From positions 76,026,401 through 76,090,400 of the forward strand of contig CM049315.1 of assembly GCA_026874595.1 (NCBI GenBank): a stretch of DNA of 64,000 bases, written 5' to 3'. The first letter of the stretch is position 1. Each line of letters begins with the position of its first letter. Positions 10,777-22,675 of the stretch are shown piece by piece. The translations under genes and the position numbers were made by a program. This stretch comes from Sipunculus nudus. Taxonomy: Eukaryota > Annelida > Sipuncula > Golfingiida > Sipunculidae. The notes beneath the pieces are model-generated. The model was not told the origin of the DNA and made no database searches. It saw only the letters and a program-made list of their open reading frames with translations.

Positions 10777-12421
10777 CTACACTTCTTTATTTGCTTCACT
10801 TCCTGTGCTTTCAGTCCCATAGTAATTTAGCTTCTGCTTTCCATTTTGCGGCAATCCCAATACAATGTTTGATCACTAGCTTTTTTCATCGTTTCCTGAC
10901 TTTTCTGACAGATAAGTGTCTATAATTTATTTCTGATATGCACTGCTCTTTATCCTTATCATGATCAGTGACTGGTGTATGCTGAAGAAATGAAGCCTTG
11001 ATTAATTTAATTAACCATTCCTTAAGCAGGAGCTCGTCGTGACACGTCTCACTCCCCACGCATGGACTTGACCATCAATTTTACATGCATGTTACATTAA
11101 GGTTTTACAAGCCAGAAAAAGTTTTATTCATCAAATTTAACATATTTTGAATGTTTACAAAGGTTAAGTTGTGTAATCAAAGTCAGAGGTATTCTTGTAA
11201 TCCGTTAATTCATATCAGGTACCACTCCTACTAAAATTCGCTTGTTCAACTAACTTAAATTTTGTCATGATGAAATCAGATTTATGTTTCAGAGTAAGCT
11301 GAACTAAGACGAATTTTCCTTAATATGATCAGAAGTATGTGCTGAAGGCATTACTGAGTTTTATGTCAACTTACAGTCTGACAGTCAGCAAAAGAATGTT
11401 TTTTTTTTGTTTTTACTGTTGCTGTTTAACGTACAAACCAACCCTACTCACTAAAACAGACAGGTCCCTGAATAATAGTGATGGTAAACATGATCGACCG
11501 GTGTTGCTCCTATCGTAATCTCGTTACTTTTTTGCCTCCATTTCAGTTGAGTGCCGTTTACACACGACATTAGCTGAACCGCATCAATACTCCGGTTTAA
11601 TCAATCGACCATTTATACGACCGACCGTCTGGTTGAGTACTTTTCGCTAGGACGAGTTGCTTGATAGTAATAGCAAAACCTATATTAAATTGTACAAATA
11701 AAAATTATTTTGCAATTGAGTTGTTTGCCTGTTTTAGGGCTCGTATGCCTTTGCATGGTTATAATCACCGAAAGATGCATAACACATGAGAATATAGTGG
11801 ACAGGGACGGCGTTTCTGGACGGCATATATACCAGTGCGACAGAACTTATCAACTGTTTTACATTGTATTATTCACAATAACAGTCCATCTGACGAAACA
11901 GCTGTGGTGACGAATCGATGGTGTCCCGGATGTTTGATAACGATAGCAACAAAAAGTTGGAACTGTTGACAAAACAGTGATAGCCTAGTCACAAGCTCAG
12001 CCAGTAAAGTAAATGAACTATGCCTACATATAAATACATCGCGCACGCAGCAGAACCACGAAGCTGAGCTTGTGATAATTATAGACCACGCTTCACGTAC
12101 AACAGACTGCAAACAAAATTCTCAAGTGAACAACATCATGATTTTACATCTGGTCACCCGTGTTTCAGTTGGAGGTTACATTTAGTGGATAAAATGATTC
12201 GACTGACGGCAAAGCTGGATCTGCCGGACTTCGTCAAGTGACAGCGACTCAAAATCAGCCGGAGATTCTAACCATTACGGGATTAGTTCAACAAAGAACA
12301 TCGCAGATACAAGGTAAACTCTACACAATACTTCATTCTATTGGCAGAAAAAGCCGTAAAAGAGATCAGATCGTATAGGGGATTTTACCTATTTATAACA
12401 ATAAACCATCTCTCTGGCTGA
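10777..12421. other. No gene recognised
   Basis: AT-rich, with no supportable exon or RNA gene. A stretch at 12190-12322 is open in one frame and ends in a GTAAAC donor-like site. Its phase does not join in frame to the candidate exon at 12425, so I do not call it. Confidence 0.4.
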
Positions 12422-12424
12422 CAG

Positions 12425-12556
12425 GAACGGGAGATAGCGGCCTTTGTTTTCGACAGCGACTGGATTCCCGGTGCCCCGGAGATCCGCACGCTTCGTGAAG
12501 CTTTAGATAACACTCCTGCTACTTCTCAGCTCAAGGAAAATTTTGGTTTCGACTAA
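12425..12556 (+). CDS. Candidate 3'-terminal exon of an unidentified gene
   Basis: Following a pyrimidine-containing acceptor (CTGACAG ending at 12424) a 43-codon frame runs to TAA at 12554-12556. It reads EREIAAFVFDSDWIPGAPEI, then RTLREALDNTPATSQLKEN and FGFD. The frame is closed by TGA just upstream of the acceptor, as expected for a real exon, and the composition is protein-like with higher G+C than its surroundings. I do not recognise the family. The stop codon lies only 8 bp before the 57-bp direct repeat that flanks the large foldback, so the foldback may have inserted into the 3' part of this gene. No upstream exon is established. It may be chance. Confidence 0.35.
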   Translation, partial: EREIAAFVFDSDWIPGAPEIRTLREALDNTPATSQLKENFGFD

Positions 12557-12564
12557 AAACACTG

Positions 12565-12621
12565 TCAGAGTTAATGTATATGGAACTTGGGGCTGTGTCG
12601 TAAATGATATACATGATAAAC
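12565..12621 (+). repeat. 57-bp direct repeat, left flank of the foldback
   Basis: Begins TCAGAGTTAATGTATATGG and ends CATGATAAAC. It is repeated in the same orientation at 20690-20746 with a single substitution. The inverted arms begin almost immediately inside (12625), so the pair looks like an exceptionally long target-site duplication. Confidence 0.9.
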
Positions 12622-12860
12622 GACCACGTCGTGGAAGTTAGTGCAAGAGAACCGAGAACCGGATACTGGCCGTTCTCCACTTTCGCTCCATTTACCTCCG
12701 TTTATTATAGTGTGCGTTCCCGCCTGCAGGGCGGCTTATAAATACTTTGATAAGCATACGAGTTTTTATTAACTGTTTATTATGTAAAACATGACAAATC
12801 ATTATTAATGATATTATATATTATATAAATATTATATTATAATAATCATTCAGAAGATAT

Positions 12861-12870
12861 ATATATATAC

Positions 12871-12915
<45 letters not shown>

Positions 12916-12922
12916 TATATAT

Positions 12923-12984
<62 letters not shown>

Positions 12985-12992
12985 ATATACAT
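12861..12992. repeat. (AT)n microsatellite in the left foldback arm
   Basis: Nearly pure alternating TA broken by a few other bases. The matching position of the right arm (about 20360-20440) is a degenerate AT-rich version. Confidence 0.95.
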
Positions 12993-13199
12993 ATATATAT
13001 TGAAAAAAGCATTAATCTGAATGTCAGAAAAAATGAGAACTAGACAAAACTAAAATATGAATATTCCTTAAAAGAAAAATAAAAACCAAAATTAAATATA
13101 TAAACTTTTTTCGAATATTAGGCTACTGTATGGTGTATATTCTGGCGGTGTACATTTCATTTCAAGTGAGATAACTTTTTTTTTAAGTGACCATGCGAT

Positions 13200-14541
13200 T
13201 TTAAAAATATGTATTTTTCTAGATCAATTTATCAGATTGTGCCTCATCCCCTACGGGATGTGCGAAATTAAACCACAACTCATTCTATTGATAATTTCCC
13301 GGTCCACAGGATGGCGAAAATTCAGGAGAGGTACATTTAGTTTTAAGTGAGATATCTTTTTTTCAAAGTTTGCCTATTTTTTAAACATAGAGTAATACAT
13401 TTAAGCAAATATCAGGCTGTGCCTCATTGCCTACCTAAAAGTCATTATTAAGAGACGCCTCATTCAGTAACTATATCCCTCAGCTAAATACCTGTGAAAC
13501 CTTTGGAGAGGTACATTACGTTTCAAGTGAGATATCTTTTTTCAAAGTGTGCATATTATTTGAAATATATATATTTTAACCATTTAAAAAATTATCAGGC
13601 TGTGCCTCATCCCCTACGGGATAGGCAAAATCAAACCACACCTCAATCTGTAGATAACTTCCTGGGCTACAGGATGGTGAAATTACTGGAGAGGTACATT
13701 TCGTTTCAAGTGAGATATCTTTTTTCAAAGTATGCATATTATTTGAAATATATATTTATTAAAACATTGAAAAAAATTATCAGGATGTGCCTCATCCCCT
13801 ACGGGATAGGAGAAATTAAACGACACCTCCATCTGTAGATAAGTCCCTGGGCTACAGGATGGTAAAAGCTCTGGAGAGGTACATTGCGTTCAAGTGAGAT
13901 ATCTTTTTTCAAAGTGTCCACAGTATTTGAATTATACATTTAGTAAAACATTGAACAAATGATCCGGCTGTGCCTCATCCCCTACGGGATGGGCGAAATT
14001 AAACCACACCTCAATCTGTAGATATCTCCCTGGGCTACAGGATGGTGAAATTACTGGTGAGGTACATTGCATTTCAAGTGAGATATCTTTTTTCAAAGTA
14101 TGCATATTATTTGAAATATATAATATTTAAAATATTGAAAAAAAATATCAGACTGTGCCTCATCCCCTACGGGATGGGCGAAATTAAACTACACCTCAAG
14201 CTATAGATAACATCCTGGGCTACAGGATGGTGAAAACTCTGGAGAGGTACATTGCGTTTCCAGTGAGATATCTTTTTTCAAAGTGTACTTTGAAAAAAAG
14301 AATCAGGCTGGACCTCAGATTATTCGGATGTGCCTCAACCCCTACGGGATGGGCGAAATTAAAGCACACCTCAATCTGTAGATAACTTCCTGAGCTACAG
14401 GATGGTAAACACTGTGTGGAGGTACATTTCGTTTCAAGTGAGGTATCTTTTTTCAAAGTTTGCTATTTTTTAAATATATTTTTATTTAAACATTGAACAG
14501 ATTATGCGGCTGTGCCTCACCCCCTACGGGATAGGCGAAAT
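13200..14541 (+). repeat. ~184-bp tandem repeats, forward array (first part)
   Basis: The hallmark CTCATCCCCTACGGGAT recurs at about 13247, 13609, 13795, 13978, 14164, 14338 and 14520. Each unit also has GGAGAGGTACATT, TTCAAGTGAGATATCTTTTTTC and an AT-rich tail. Two unit types exist: one with the GGCGAAATTAAACCACACCTC block, the other (for example around 13430) with GAGACGCCTCATTCAGTAACT. The short open frames in it are by-products of the repeat. Confidence 0.9.
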
Positions 14542-17051
14542 CAGGGTTTCCGCCAGAAAAAAATAAATGGGTACGGAGTGGTGAGCACGTGAGGGGTTGG
14601 TGTGGGAGGGGGATTGCCCCCTTCCACGGTGTGAGAAAATTTTGAATTTCAGACCCGAAAATGGCGTGTTTTGGTGATGCCTTAGCGCTAATTTAATCAG
14701 TTATTTTTTTTATAATTTGATTTTCTCCATGAATACTGTTTTGACAGTTGGTGATTCATTTCATTGATGGTCAAGACTCGCAAGCGATATGAACTTAAAT
14801 TGCTAAAAAGTAAAAGCATCATGGACAGACGAGGCGCGGCGGTCAGGTATCAGTGCTATTGAGATAACAGTCATATTATTGCTGGAGTTGTAATCCGTTG
14901 CGCAACTGATCTCGCGCGCTCATTTCGTTGCACCAGTATCGATGGCTTATATATTTTGATAAGAAAAAAATCAGTCTTCATGTACTAACTTTAAACGTCG
15001 TGGCTTAATTAACATGTATGTGCTGTTACGCGGTGCCCCTCAGTGCCAGACTTTGCATATTACCACGCGGGGATTAGTGAAGCGGCATTAAATTTGTATA
15101 ATATACGAACAAGTACAGAGAGTGAAATTAGCTGCCCCAGTTGAAGCGGGATTTTTGTCAGTGAAAAACACGACGGTCAGACAGACCACGGGGTCGGAGG
15201 TCAGATGACGTCTATTCAAATAGAGTCGAGGTCAACCAATCGACGCATGGGTCAAGTGACGTCGATGCAATATCAACCAATAGGTGTGGGGGTCAGGAGT
15301 CACAGGCGTCAATTGGATTAGCTTTTCAAGAACGCATGCAGCAACCACGTGTTAGTTTATACATCGTTCAATTCAGCTCGCTCAAATGAGTATTGACCAA
15401 ACGGCAAACGCTGCGTATCTGATATACATGTTTACTCTTATTTACGGCTTCATTTCACCACGCATTGGTGGAATCGTTCTCCTAAAAAGGCGAGACATGC
15501 ATTTTAATTGCAGACACAGCGATTGGAAATGGAAATTGGTTCGCAGAGGGTCAATTTTGCGTCGCAAATTGCGATGCGATACCGCTGATTTCGAGTGCTG
15601 AAAAAATAATAATATGTTCAATTACAAAAAAAAATGCAAACCAAATTAAAGAACTTTATGTCATTCGCGAGTGCGGCCACCAAATACGCAAGGCAAAACA
15701 ATATAGGAAGTAGGCCTTATCATCAACAAAAAGTTTCCCTGATCAGACTGATCTTAACAGTCTGTTAAACAGACTGACCGAATAAAATCGCTCCCGGCCA
15801 GAGTTTTTAATATAATCATGCCATACTCATAAAATGAAAACAATTTAAAATCGCGTACGGTGTATAAAACATTGCTTATACAAATAAGAAATCTAAACAG
15901 AGATCGTCAGTACTTGTTTTTCTGCACCCTCTCACATTCATTTTCAATATTCAGAACTGTGTCGGTAAGTTCACGTGGGATGGCAAATTTGTCAGGGATG
16001 GAGGCCGACGATGTCCACAGGTGTATGAAACAGAATCTCGTGGTTTAACTGCAAGTTGCGCAACACGTCACACCCTCCAAAACGCAAGCTTATTCTCTGC
16101 TCTTGATGTGTATGACCCTTATATTCTTCACTTATACTTTGGTATTATGCGATTGACACTTCTCGCGTGATTACAATACGACGTAATTATAATAAATATT
16201 GCGGGGTGGCTGTCAGCCGACTTGCAATATCACGATATTGCGTACATTGACACGGTTTTCCAATTACCTTTTTCAAAATATCTGACGAGAAACCATGAAA
16301 ACAAAAACGCATATACATTTTTCTCTATTTTACGGACTCTTCTCCCCTTTGTTTCGTTCTTGAAGTCGTTCAGATTTTATCTTGAACTTGAGAAAGTCGT
16401 ACCAGGGCTGCCCCCGCGGAAGCCATAGGCTAAATGACACGTAATGAGGTGGAACTATTGGCAGAAACGCAACTCTCACCAACTCGGTACATTCATATCT
16501 GACATGATAAACTTGGGAATAATCTGGGTAAACCAACACTTTTTCTCCCAAGGTTCAGAGGAGGCAGGGGGAAAATAAACACCTTCAATCGATCAGGGAG
16601 AAACGTCCGTTTACAGAAACCCTGAATTTAATCTTGAATTTGACTGAATCGTACCAGGACTGCCGCTAGTCATGGGACCTGTAGATATTTTAGGCTTACA
16701 CACAGTGCGTTTTTCAGGACCTGTCGTGGTCAGGAGTTGATATTCCTTATACACACGCTACAGTCATGCATACAACGGCCGACTCACTCATTTTAGAGTC
16801 AGGACTAGGCTACCGCGTGAGCCGTGACACGTAAGTGATACAGACGCTATAGTACAACTATCAGCAGCGGTTTATATTTAAGAATACTTCAGATAAAAAA
16901 GTTCATTGACGGAGTTTTTTTCCTTCATTATGTTAAATATTGCTTTATACAAAAAGGTTAATTTGGGACCATTTTTTGGGTACGTATCTTTACCCTAGCA
17001 TTTTATTTGGGTACGTCATTTTACCCATTTACCCTCCTGGCGGAAACCCTG
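14542..17051. mobile_element. TIR DNA transposon (non-autonomous) inserted in the repeat array
   Basis: Perfect 15-bp terminal inverted repeats, CAGGGTTTCCGCCAG at 14542 and CTGGCGGAAACCCTG ending 17051, with further similarity inside (AAATGGGTA). The flanks AGGCGAAAT (14533-14541) and CGGCGAAAT (17052-17060) look like a 9-bp target duplication with one change, and joining the flanks restores a normal ~184-bp repeat unit. CAGGG-type ends suggest hAT, whose usual duplication is 8 bp; a Mutator-like element (9 bp) is also possible. No transposase is recognised. Small open frames (15386-15601, 16330-16551) match nothing I know. Confidence 0.8.
15170..15330 (+). promoter_or_regulatory. CRE-like and CCAAT motif cluster inside the TIR element
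   Basis: Two tandem, diverged copies of a block each contain a TGACGTC site (about 15205 and 15257), an ACCAAT motif (about 15235 and 15278) and GGTCA half-sites. This resembles a promoter-type arrangement. Function is inferred from motifs only. Confidence 0.3.
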
Positions 17052-17640
17052 CGGCGAAATTAAACCACACATCAATCTGTAGATAACTTCCTGGGCTATA
17101 GGATGGTAAAAACTCTGGAGAGGTACATTTCGTTTCAAGTGAGATATCTTTTTTCAAAATTTGCCATTTTTTAAATATATAGTTATACATTGCACATATT
17201 ATCAGGCTGTGCCTCATCACCTACGGGATAGGCGAAATTAAAGCACACCTCAATATGAAGATAACTCCCTGGGCTACAGGATGGTGAAATTACTGGAGAG
17301 GTACATTTCGTTTCAAGTGAGATATCTTTTTTCAAAATGTGCATAGTGTTTGAAAAAAATATAGTAATACATTGAACAAATTATCAGGCTGTGCCTCATT
17401 GCCTACGGGATAGTCAATACTAAGAGACGCCTCATTCAGTAACTATATTCATCAGCTAAATACCTGTGAAAACTCTGGAGAGGTACATTTCGTTTCAAGT
17501 GAGATATCTTTTTTCAAAGTATGCATATTATTTGAAATATATATTTAGAGAAACATTGAAAAAAATTATCCGGCTGTGCCCTTTGTTTCAAGTGAGATAT
17601 CTTTTTTTTCAAAATGTGCATAGTGTTTGAAAAATATATA
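17052..17640 (+). repeat. ~184-bp tandem repeats, forward array (second part)
   Basis: Continuation of the array interrupted by the TIR element, with the CTACGGGATA mark at about 17220 and 17404. Around 17580-17645 a partial unit ends and the sequence turns over into the opposite orientation. Confidence 0.9.
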
Positions 17641-20330
17641 GTAATCCCGTAGGGGATGAGGCACAGCCTTATAATTTGTTCAATGTATTACTATATATTA
17701 AAAAAATGGCAAATTTTGAAAAAAAAATATATCTCACTTGAAACGGAATGTACCTAACCAGAGTTTTCACCAACCTGTAGCCCAAGGAGTTATCTACAGA
17801 TTGAGGTGTGCTTTAATTTCGCCTATCCCGTAGGGGATGAGGCACAGCCTGATAATTTGTTCAACGTATTACTATATATATATTTCAAATACTATACACA
17901 CTTTAAAAAAGGTTATCTCACTTGAAACGAAATGTACCTCTCCAGAGTTTTACAGGTATTTAGCTGAGGTGTATAGCTACTGAATGAAGCGTCTCTTAGT
18001 TTTGACTATCCCGTAGGCAATGAGGCACAGCCTGACAATTGGTTTAATGTAGTTTTATATATATATATTTCAAATATTATGCACACTTAGATAAAAGATA
18101 TCACACTTAAAACGAAATGTACCTCTCCAGAGTTTCACCATCATGTAGCCAATGAAGTTATCTACAAATTGACGTGTGGTTTAATTTCGCCCATCCCGTA
18201 GGGGATGAGGCACAGCCTGATAATTTTTTCAATGTTTCTCTAAATATATATTTCAAATACTATACACACTTTAAAAAAGGTTATCTCACTTGAAACGAAA
18301 TGTACCTCTCCAGAGTTTTACAGGTATTTAGCTGAGGTGTATAGCTACTGAATGAAGCGTCTCTTAGTTTTGACTATCCCGTGGGCAATGAGGCTCAACC
18401 TGACAATTGGTTAAATGTAGTTATATATATTTCAGATAATATGCACACTAAGATAAAATATATCTCACTTAAAACGAAATGTACCTCTCCAGAGTTTTCA
18501 CCATCATGTAGCCAATAAAGTTATCTACAGATTGACGTGTGGTTTAATTTCGCCAATCCCGTAGGGTATGAGGCACAGCCGGATAATTTTTTTCAATGTT
18601 TCTCTAAATATATATTTCAAATAATATGCATACTTTGAAAAAAGATATCTCACTTGAAACGAAATGTACCTCTCCAGAGTTTTCACAGGTATTTAGCTGA
18701 TGAATATAGTTACTGAATGAGGCGTCTCTTAGTATTGACTATCCCGTAGGCAATGAGGTACAGCCTGATAATTTGTTCAATGTATTACTATATTTTTTTC
18801 AAACACTATGCACATTTTGAAAAAAGATATCTCACTTGAAACGAAATGTACCTCTCCAGTAATTTCACCATCTTGTAACCCAGGGAGTTATCTACAGATT
18901 GAGGTGTGCTTTAATTTCGCCTATCCCGTAGGGGATGAGGCACAGCCTGATAATTTGTTCAACGTATTACTATATATATATTTCAAATACTATACACACT
19001 TTAAAAAAGGTTATCTCACTTGAAACGAAATGTACCTCTCCAGAGTTTTACAGGTATTTAGCTGAGGTGTATAGCTACTGAATGAAGCGTCTCTTACTTT
19101 TGACTATCCCGTAGGCAATGAGGCACAGCCTGACAATTGGTTTAATGTAGTTTTATATATATATATTTCAAATATTATGCACACTTAGATAAAAGATATC
19201 ACACTTAAAACGAAATGTACCTCTCCAGAGTTTTCACCATCATGTAGCCAATAAAGTTATCTACAGATTGACGTGTGGTTTAATTTCGCCAATCCCGTAG
19301 GGTATGAGGCACAGCCGGATAATATTTTTCAATGTTTCTCTAAATATATATTTCAAATAATATGCATACTTTGAAAAAAGATATCTCACTTGAAACGAAA
19401 TGTACCTCTCCAGAGTTTTCACAGGTATTTAGCTGATGAATATAGTTACTGAATGAGGCGTCTCTTAGTATTGACTATCCCGTAGGCAATGAGGCACAGC
19501 CTGATAATTTGTTCAATGTATTACTATATTTTTTTCAAACACTATGCACATTTTGAAAAAAGATATCTCACTTGAAACGAAATGTACCTCTCCAGTAATT
19601 TCACCATCTTGTAACCCAGGGAGTTATCTACAGATTGAGGTGTGCTTTAATTTCGCCTATCCCGTAGGGGATGAGGCACAGCCTGATAATTTGTTCAACG
19701 TATTACTATATATATATTTCAAATACTATACACACTTTAAAAAAGGTTATCTCACTTGAAACGAAATGTACCTCTCCAGAGTTTTCACCATCATGTAGCC
19801 AATAAAGTTATCTACAGATTGACGTGTGGTTTAATTTCGCCAATCCCGTAGGGTATGAGGCACAGCCGGATAATTTTTTTCAATGTTTTTCTAAATATAT
19901 ATTTCAAATAATATGCATTAAATGTACCTCTTCAGAGTTTTCACAGGTATTTAGCTGATGAAAATAGTTACTGAATGAGGCGTCTCTTAACAGTGACTAT
20001 CCCGTAGGCAATGAGGCACAGCCTGACATTTTGTTAAATGTATTGCTATATATTAAAAAACAATTTGAAAAAAGATATCTCACTTAAAACAAAATGTACC
20101 TCTCCAGAGTTTTCGCCATCCTGTGGCCCAGGTAGTAACCCACAGAATGAATTGTGGTTCAATTTCGCCCATCCCGTAGGAGACTATAGGCACAATCTGA
20201 TAATTTGATCTACAAAAATACATATATTTTTAAAATTGCATGCACACTTTAAAAAAGTTATCTCACTTGAAATGAAATGTATACAACATACTGTAGCCTA
20301 ATATTCGAAATATTCGAGAAATGTTGATTT
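17641..20330 (-). repeat. ~184-bp tandem repeats, reverse array
   Basis: Same repeat in reverse: ATCCCGTAGGGGATGAGGCA recurs about every 184 bp from 17646 to 20177, with TATCTCACTTGAAACGAAAT in each unit. A higher-order period of 736 bp (four units) is present: the stretch from about 18480 to 19024 is almost identical to that 736 bp further right, including an identical 71-codon frame at 18808-19023 and 19544-19759, which I regard as a repeat by-product. Confidence 0.9.
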
Positions 20331-20689
20331 TCTTTATGTTGGTTTTGATTTAGGCCTATTTTTATATATATATGTAAATACATATAAATATTTCTAATAT
20401 ATATATTTATATGTATATATGAGAAAACTATATATATAGCTTCTGAATAATTATTATAATATAATATTTATATAATATATAATATATAATATTATTATTC
20501 ATGATTTGTCATGTGTTACATAATAAACAGTTAATAAAAACTCGAATGTTTATTTAAAAAAAAAAAACGCATTTATAAGCCGCCCAGCAAGCGGGAACGC
20601 ATACTAGAATAAACGGAGGTAAATGGAGCGAAAGCGGAGAACGGCCAGAACCCGGTTCTCGGTTCTCTTGCACTAACTTCCACGACGTG

Positions 20690-20746
20690 TCAGAGTTAAT
20701 GTATATGGAACTGGGGGCTGTGTCGTAAATGATATACATGATAAAC
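20690..20746 (+). repeat. 57-bp direct repeat, right flank of the foldback
   Basis: Same 57 bp as 12565-12621 apart from one T-to-G change, in direct orientation. It begins immediately after the right inverted arm, which ends CCACGACGTG at 20689. Confidence 0.9.
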
Positions 20747-22103
20747 TAGATCTGTGAATTGTTGACGGAGTGAAACCGGATATTGTGGTCTTAGTGGTGC
20801 GCGGAAAATCTTACGTTGGGATTTCACCAGGACAGGCTATATAGGTCGTGGGTTACAGCTTGTGCTTACTCGCTGAACATCTCCATCTAGCCCGATTTTA
20901 TCGGACTCTAAGTAACCTTTATCTTGAGTCCGATAACCGTATACGGTGCGAGTTCCTGGTATATAAGCCTGGCCGTGGCGTATAGATCTGTTACGCGTAA
21001 ATCAACTGCTAAATACTGCTTAATGGAACGGCGCAGGCCTATTATTCTTGTACAAGGCAGTCATGATGTATACATTTTATGGTTTCAATCCTGACAAATT
21101 TAATAAATTTATAACTGTATTATTAACAAGATACTGAGTTTTTATCTTAGAGGCCTATTCATTCAGGCCACGAGAATAGTCAGGAGACACGAGTATAGTC
21201 AGGAGAGTGGCAAACAGCCGTATTACGGTATTAGCACTCGCTGACTCGAGGGACTGACACCACAGTCGGTCAAATCCCTATTTCAGGGGGAAATGGGAAG
21301 AAACAAAGCATACTAAATGAAAGTGATACATGCTATCTCCATACGAAGTAAGGCACATCTATATACTCATAAATTGCCCAGTTTCGTCCATTTCTTAATA
21401 AAAACACAACCACAAATAAGGATTCGAGCTACTCTGCTGAGACCCAGAATATTATTACATTTTGTTTAATAATTAAACGGGCCCACTTGGAAGAGCTGGC
21501 ACGGAGTAATTAATAGCAGGCCTAACACTTGTTGGCACTGGTTACAAGGGCATAGTGTGTTCTGATTAAATCGGGCTAATCTCCACAAGGAGTACGGTGT
21601 CGCCCCGCTTTTCATCGTTGCAGAAATTGTCCCTCAGATGCATAGGGTCGATGTGGCCAATAGGTACTTTATACTAAGACGTCGTTCTGGGGGATACTGC
21701 CTTCACTACGTTCATGGATCGTTCTAAACATGGCATAGGGCGGCGTCAATTTTAGCTGTACGGGAACAAAGTGTTAGTATAAAAGCCTGCGAGGCTGCTT
21801 GATTCAGACACTAAGGCGTGAGGGGTATTCCTAATATAAATGATTGAACATACGGATTCTATCGTTATTATGGATTCATTACTGACATGAACACGGAGTC
21901 CGGGTTCTGGGAGTGTCATTCTCTGACCTGGGTTGTTCTTTTACTATGTGTACTGAAAGCTGTCCGATCCTTTGCTTTGGGATGAGCCTATGTTCATTAC
22001 CTGCTGACATGCTAAAAAGCTCCTTTGTATATTTAAAACAAGGGACCCATGGGTCACTGTGCTCAGCTGAAGTTGACCTTGAAGGTAAAAACCTAAAATA
22101 ATA
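20747..22103. other. No gene recognised; one strong hairpin
   Basis: Mixed-composition spacer right of the foldback. A perfect 10-bp inverted repeat TATCGGACTC / GAGTCCGATA (20899-20908 and 20926-20935) with a 17-base loop is followed by a TATATAAG-like box at about 20960. At 22043-22060 the motif GACCCATGGGTCACTG followed by GCTCAGCTGA marks a truncated end of the 338-bp-repeat element family in minus orientation. Confidence 0.5.
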
Positions 22104-22313
22104 TCAAATGGAAATAAAGTCTGAGAGTAAGAGGTAATATACGCCATGGTTGGTTGTTATTACTGAAGAAATTGTTGTAAATAATATTTTGTGATCTGAA
22201 CATGTGTTTCCTAATGTTGAAAATGAAGCATGTAAGCAGTTTGTGAATATAAGATCTATACTATTACCCTGGTCTTTGGTTGACGTTTTGATAAGCTGTT
22301 CAGCAGTTTGCAC
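22104..22313 (-). pseudogene. Non-LTR retrotransposon endonuclease fragment
   Basis: A minus-strand frame reads QTAEQLIKTSTKDQGNSIDL, IFTNCL, then CSDHKILFTTI. GNSIDLIFTN followed by SDHK is the usual end of the endonuclease domain in jockey/CR1-like LINEs, where the SDH His is catalytic. No flanking RT is seen, so this is an isolated fragment. Confidence 0.55.
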
Positions 22314-22675
22314 ATTTGTTCAATTAGATCCTATTTTATTTATTAAATGGATTTTTTTTCGATGTAATAAAATGTATACAGTTGCGATAACATTCCACTA
22401 AAAGGACTTTATGGATGGTGCAGGGGGGGGGAAAAGATGTGGAGTTACAACACCTCTCTACCTCTGTATATATTTTCTTTATTTAATAAATAATATGCAG
22501 TTGCAATAAAACTGTTGTTCCAGTGCTCAGGTGCAAGGACTCAATGGCGGGGGGGGGGGGGTTGGGGGGGGGGGGGTTACAACACCCTTGCATATACAAT
22601 CATATAAGCATATAAGCTTTTATGCTTGTATATAGTTAAAAAGATAATAAATAAATTGATTTTGTAACTGGCAAC

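Larger units (their letters stand above)
12625..20689. mobile_element. 8-kb foldback structure with repeat-filled inverted arms
   Basis: The left end (CACGTCGTGGAAGTTAGTGC from 12625) matches the reverse complement of the right end (ending 20689). The match continues through a unique ~100-bp block (CGAGAACCGG, CTTTCGCTCCATTTACCTCC), GGGCGGCTTATAAAT, an AT-rich block (12760-12860 against 20430-20540) and into ~184-bp tandem repeats that run forward to about 17640 and reversed from there to about 20330. No transposase is visible. The design, inverted arms made of tandem repeats, is like Foldback/Galileo-type elements, but those normally have short target duplications, unlike the 57-bp flanks here. 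It contains a later insertion at 14542-17051. Confidence 0.8.

Noticed and set aside
12190-12322. Exon preceding the candidate exon at 12425, via donor AAG|GTAAAC
   Set aside because: The frame that is open across it (phase 1) does not join to the protein-like frame downstream, and the frame that would join has a stop just upstream.
12861-12992. AT-rich tract as replication origin
   Set aside because: Simple AT dinucleotide repeat within a foldback arm; nothing else suggests an origin.
18808-19759. Two identical 71-codon frames
   Set aside because: They are copies of the same satellite segment 736 bp apart, with no protein signature.
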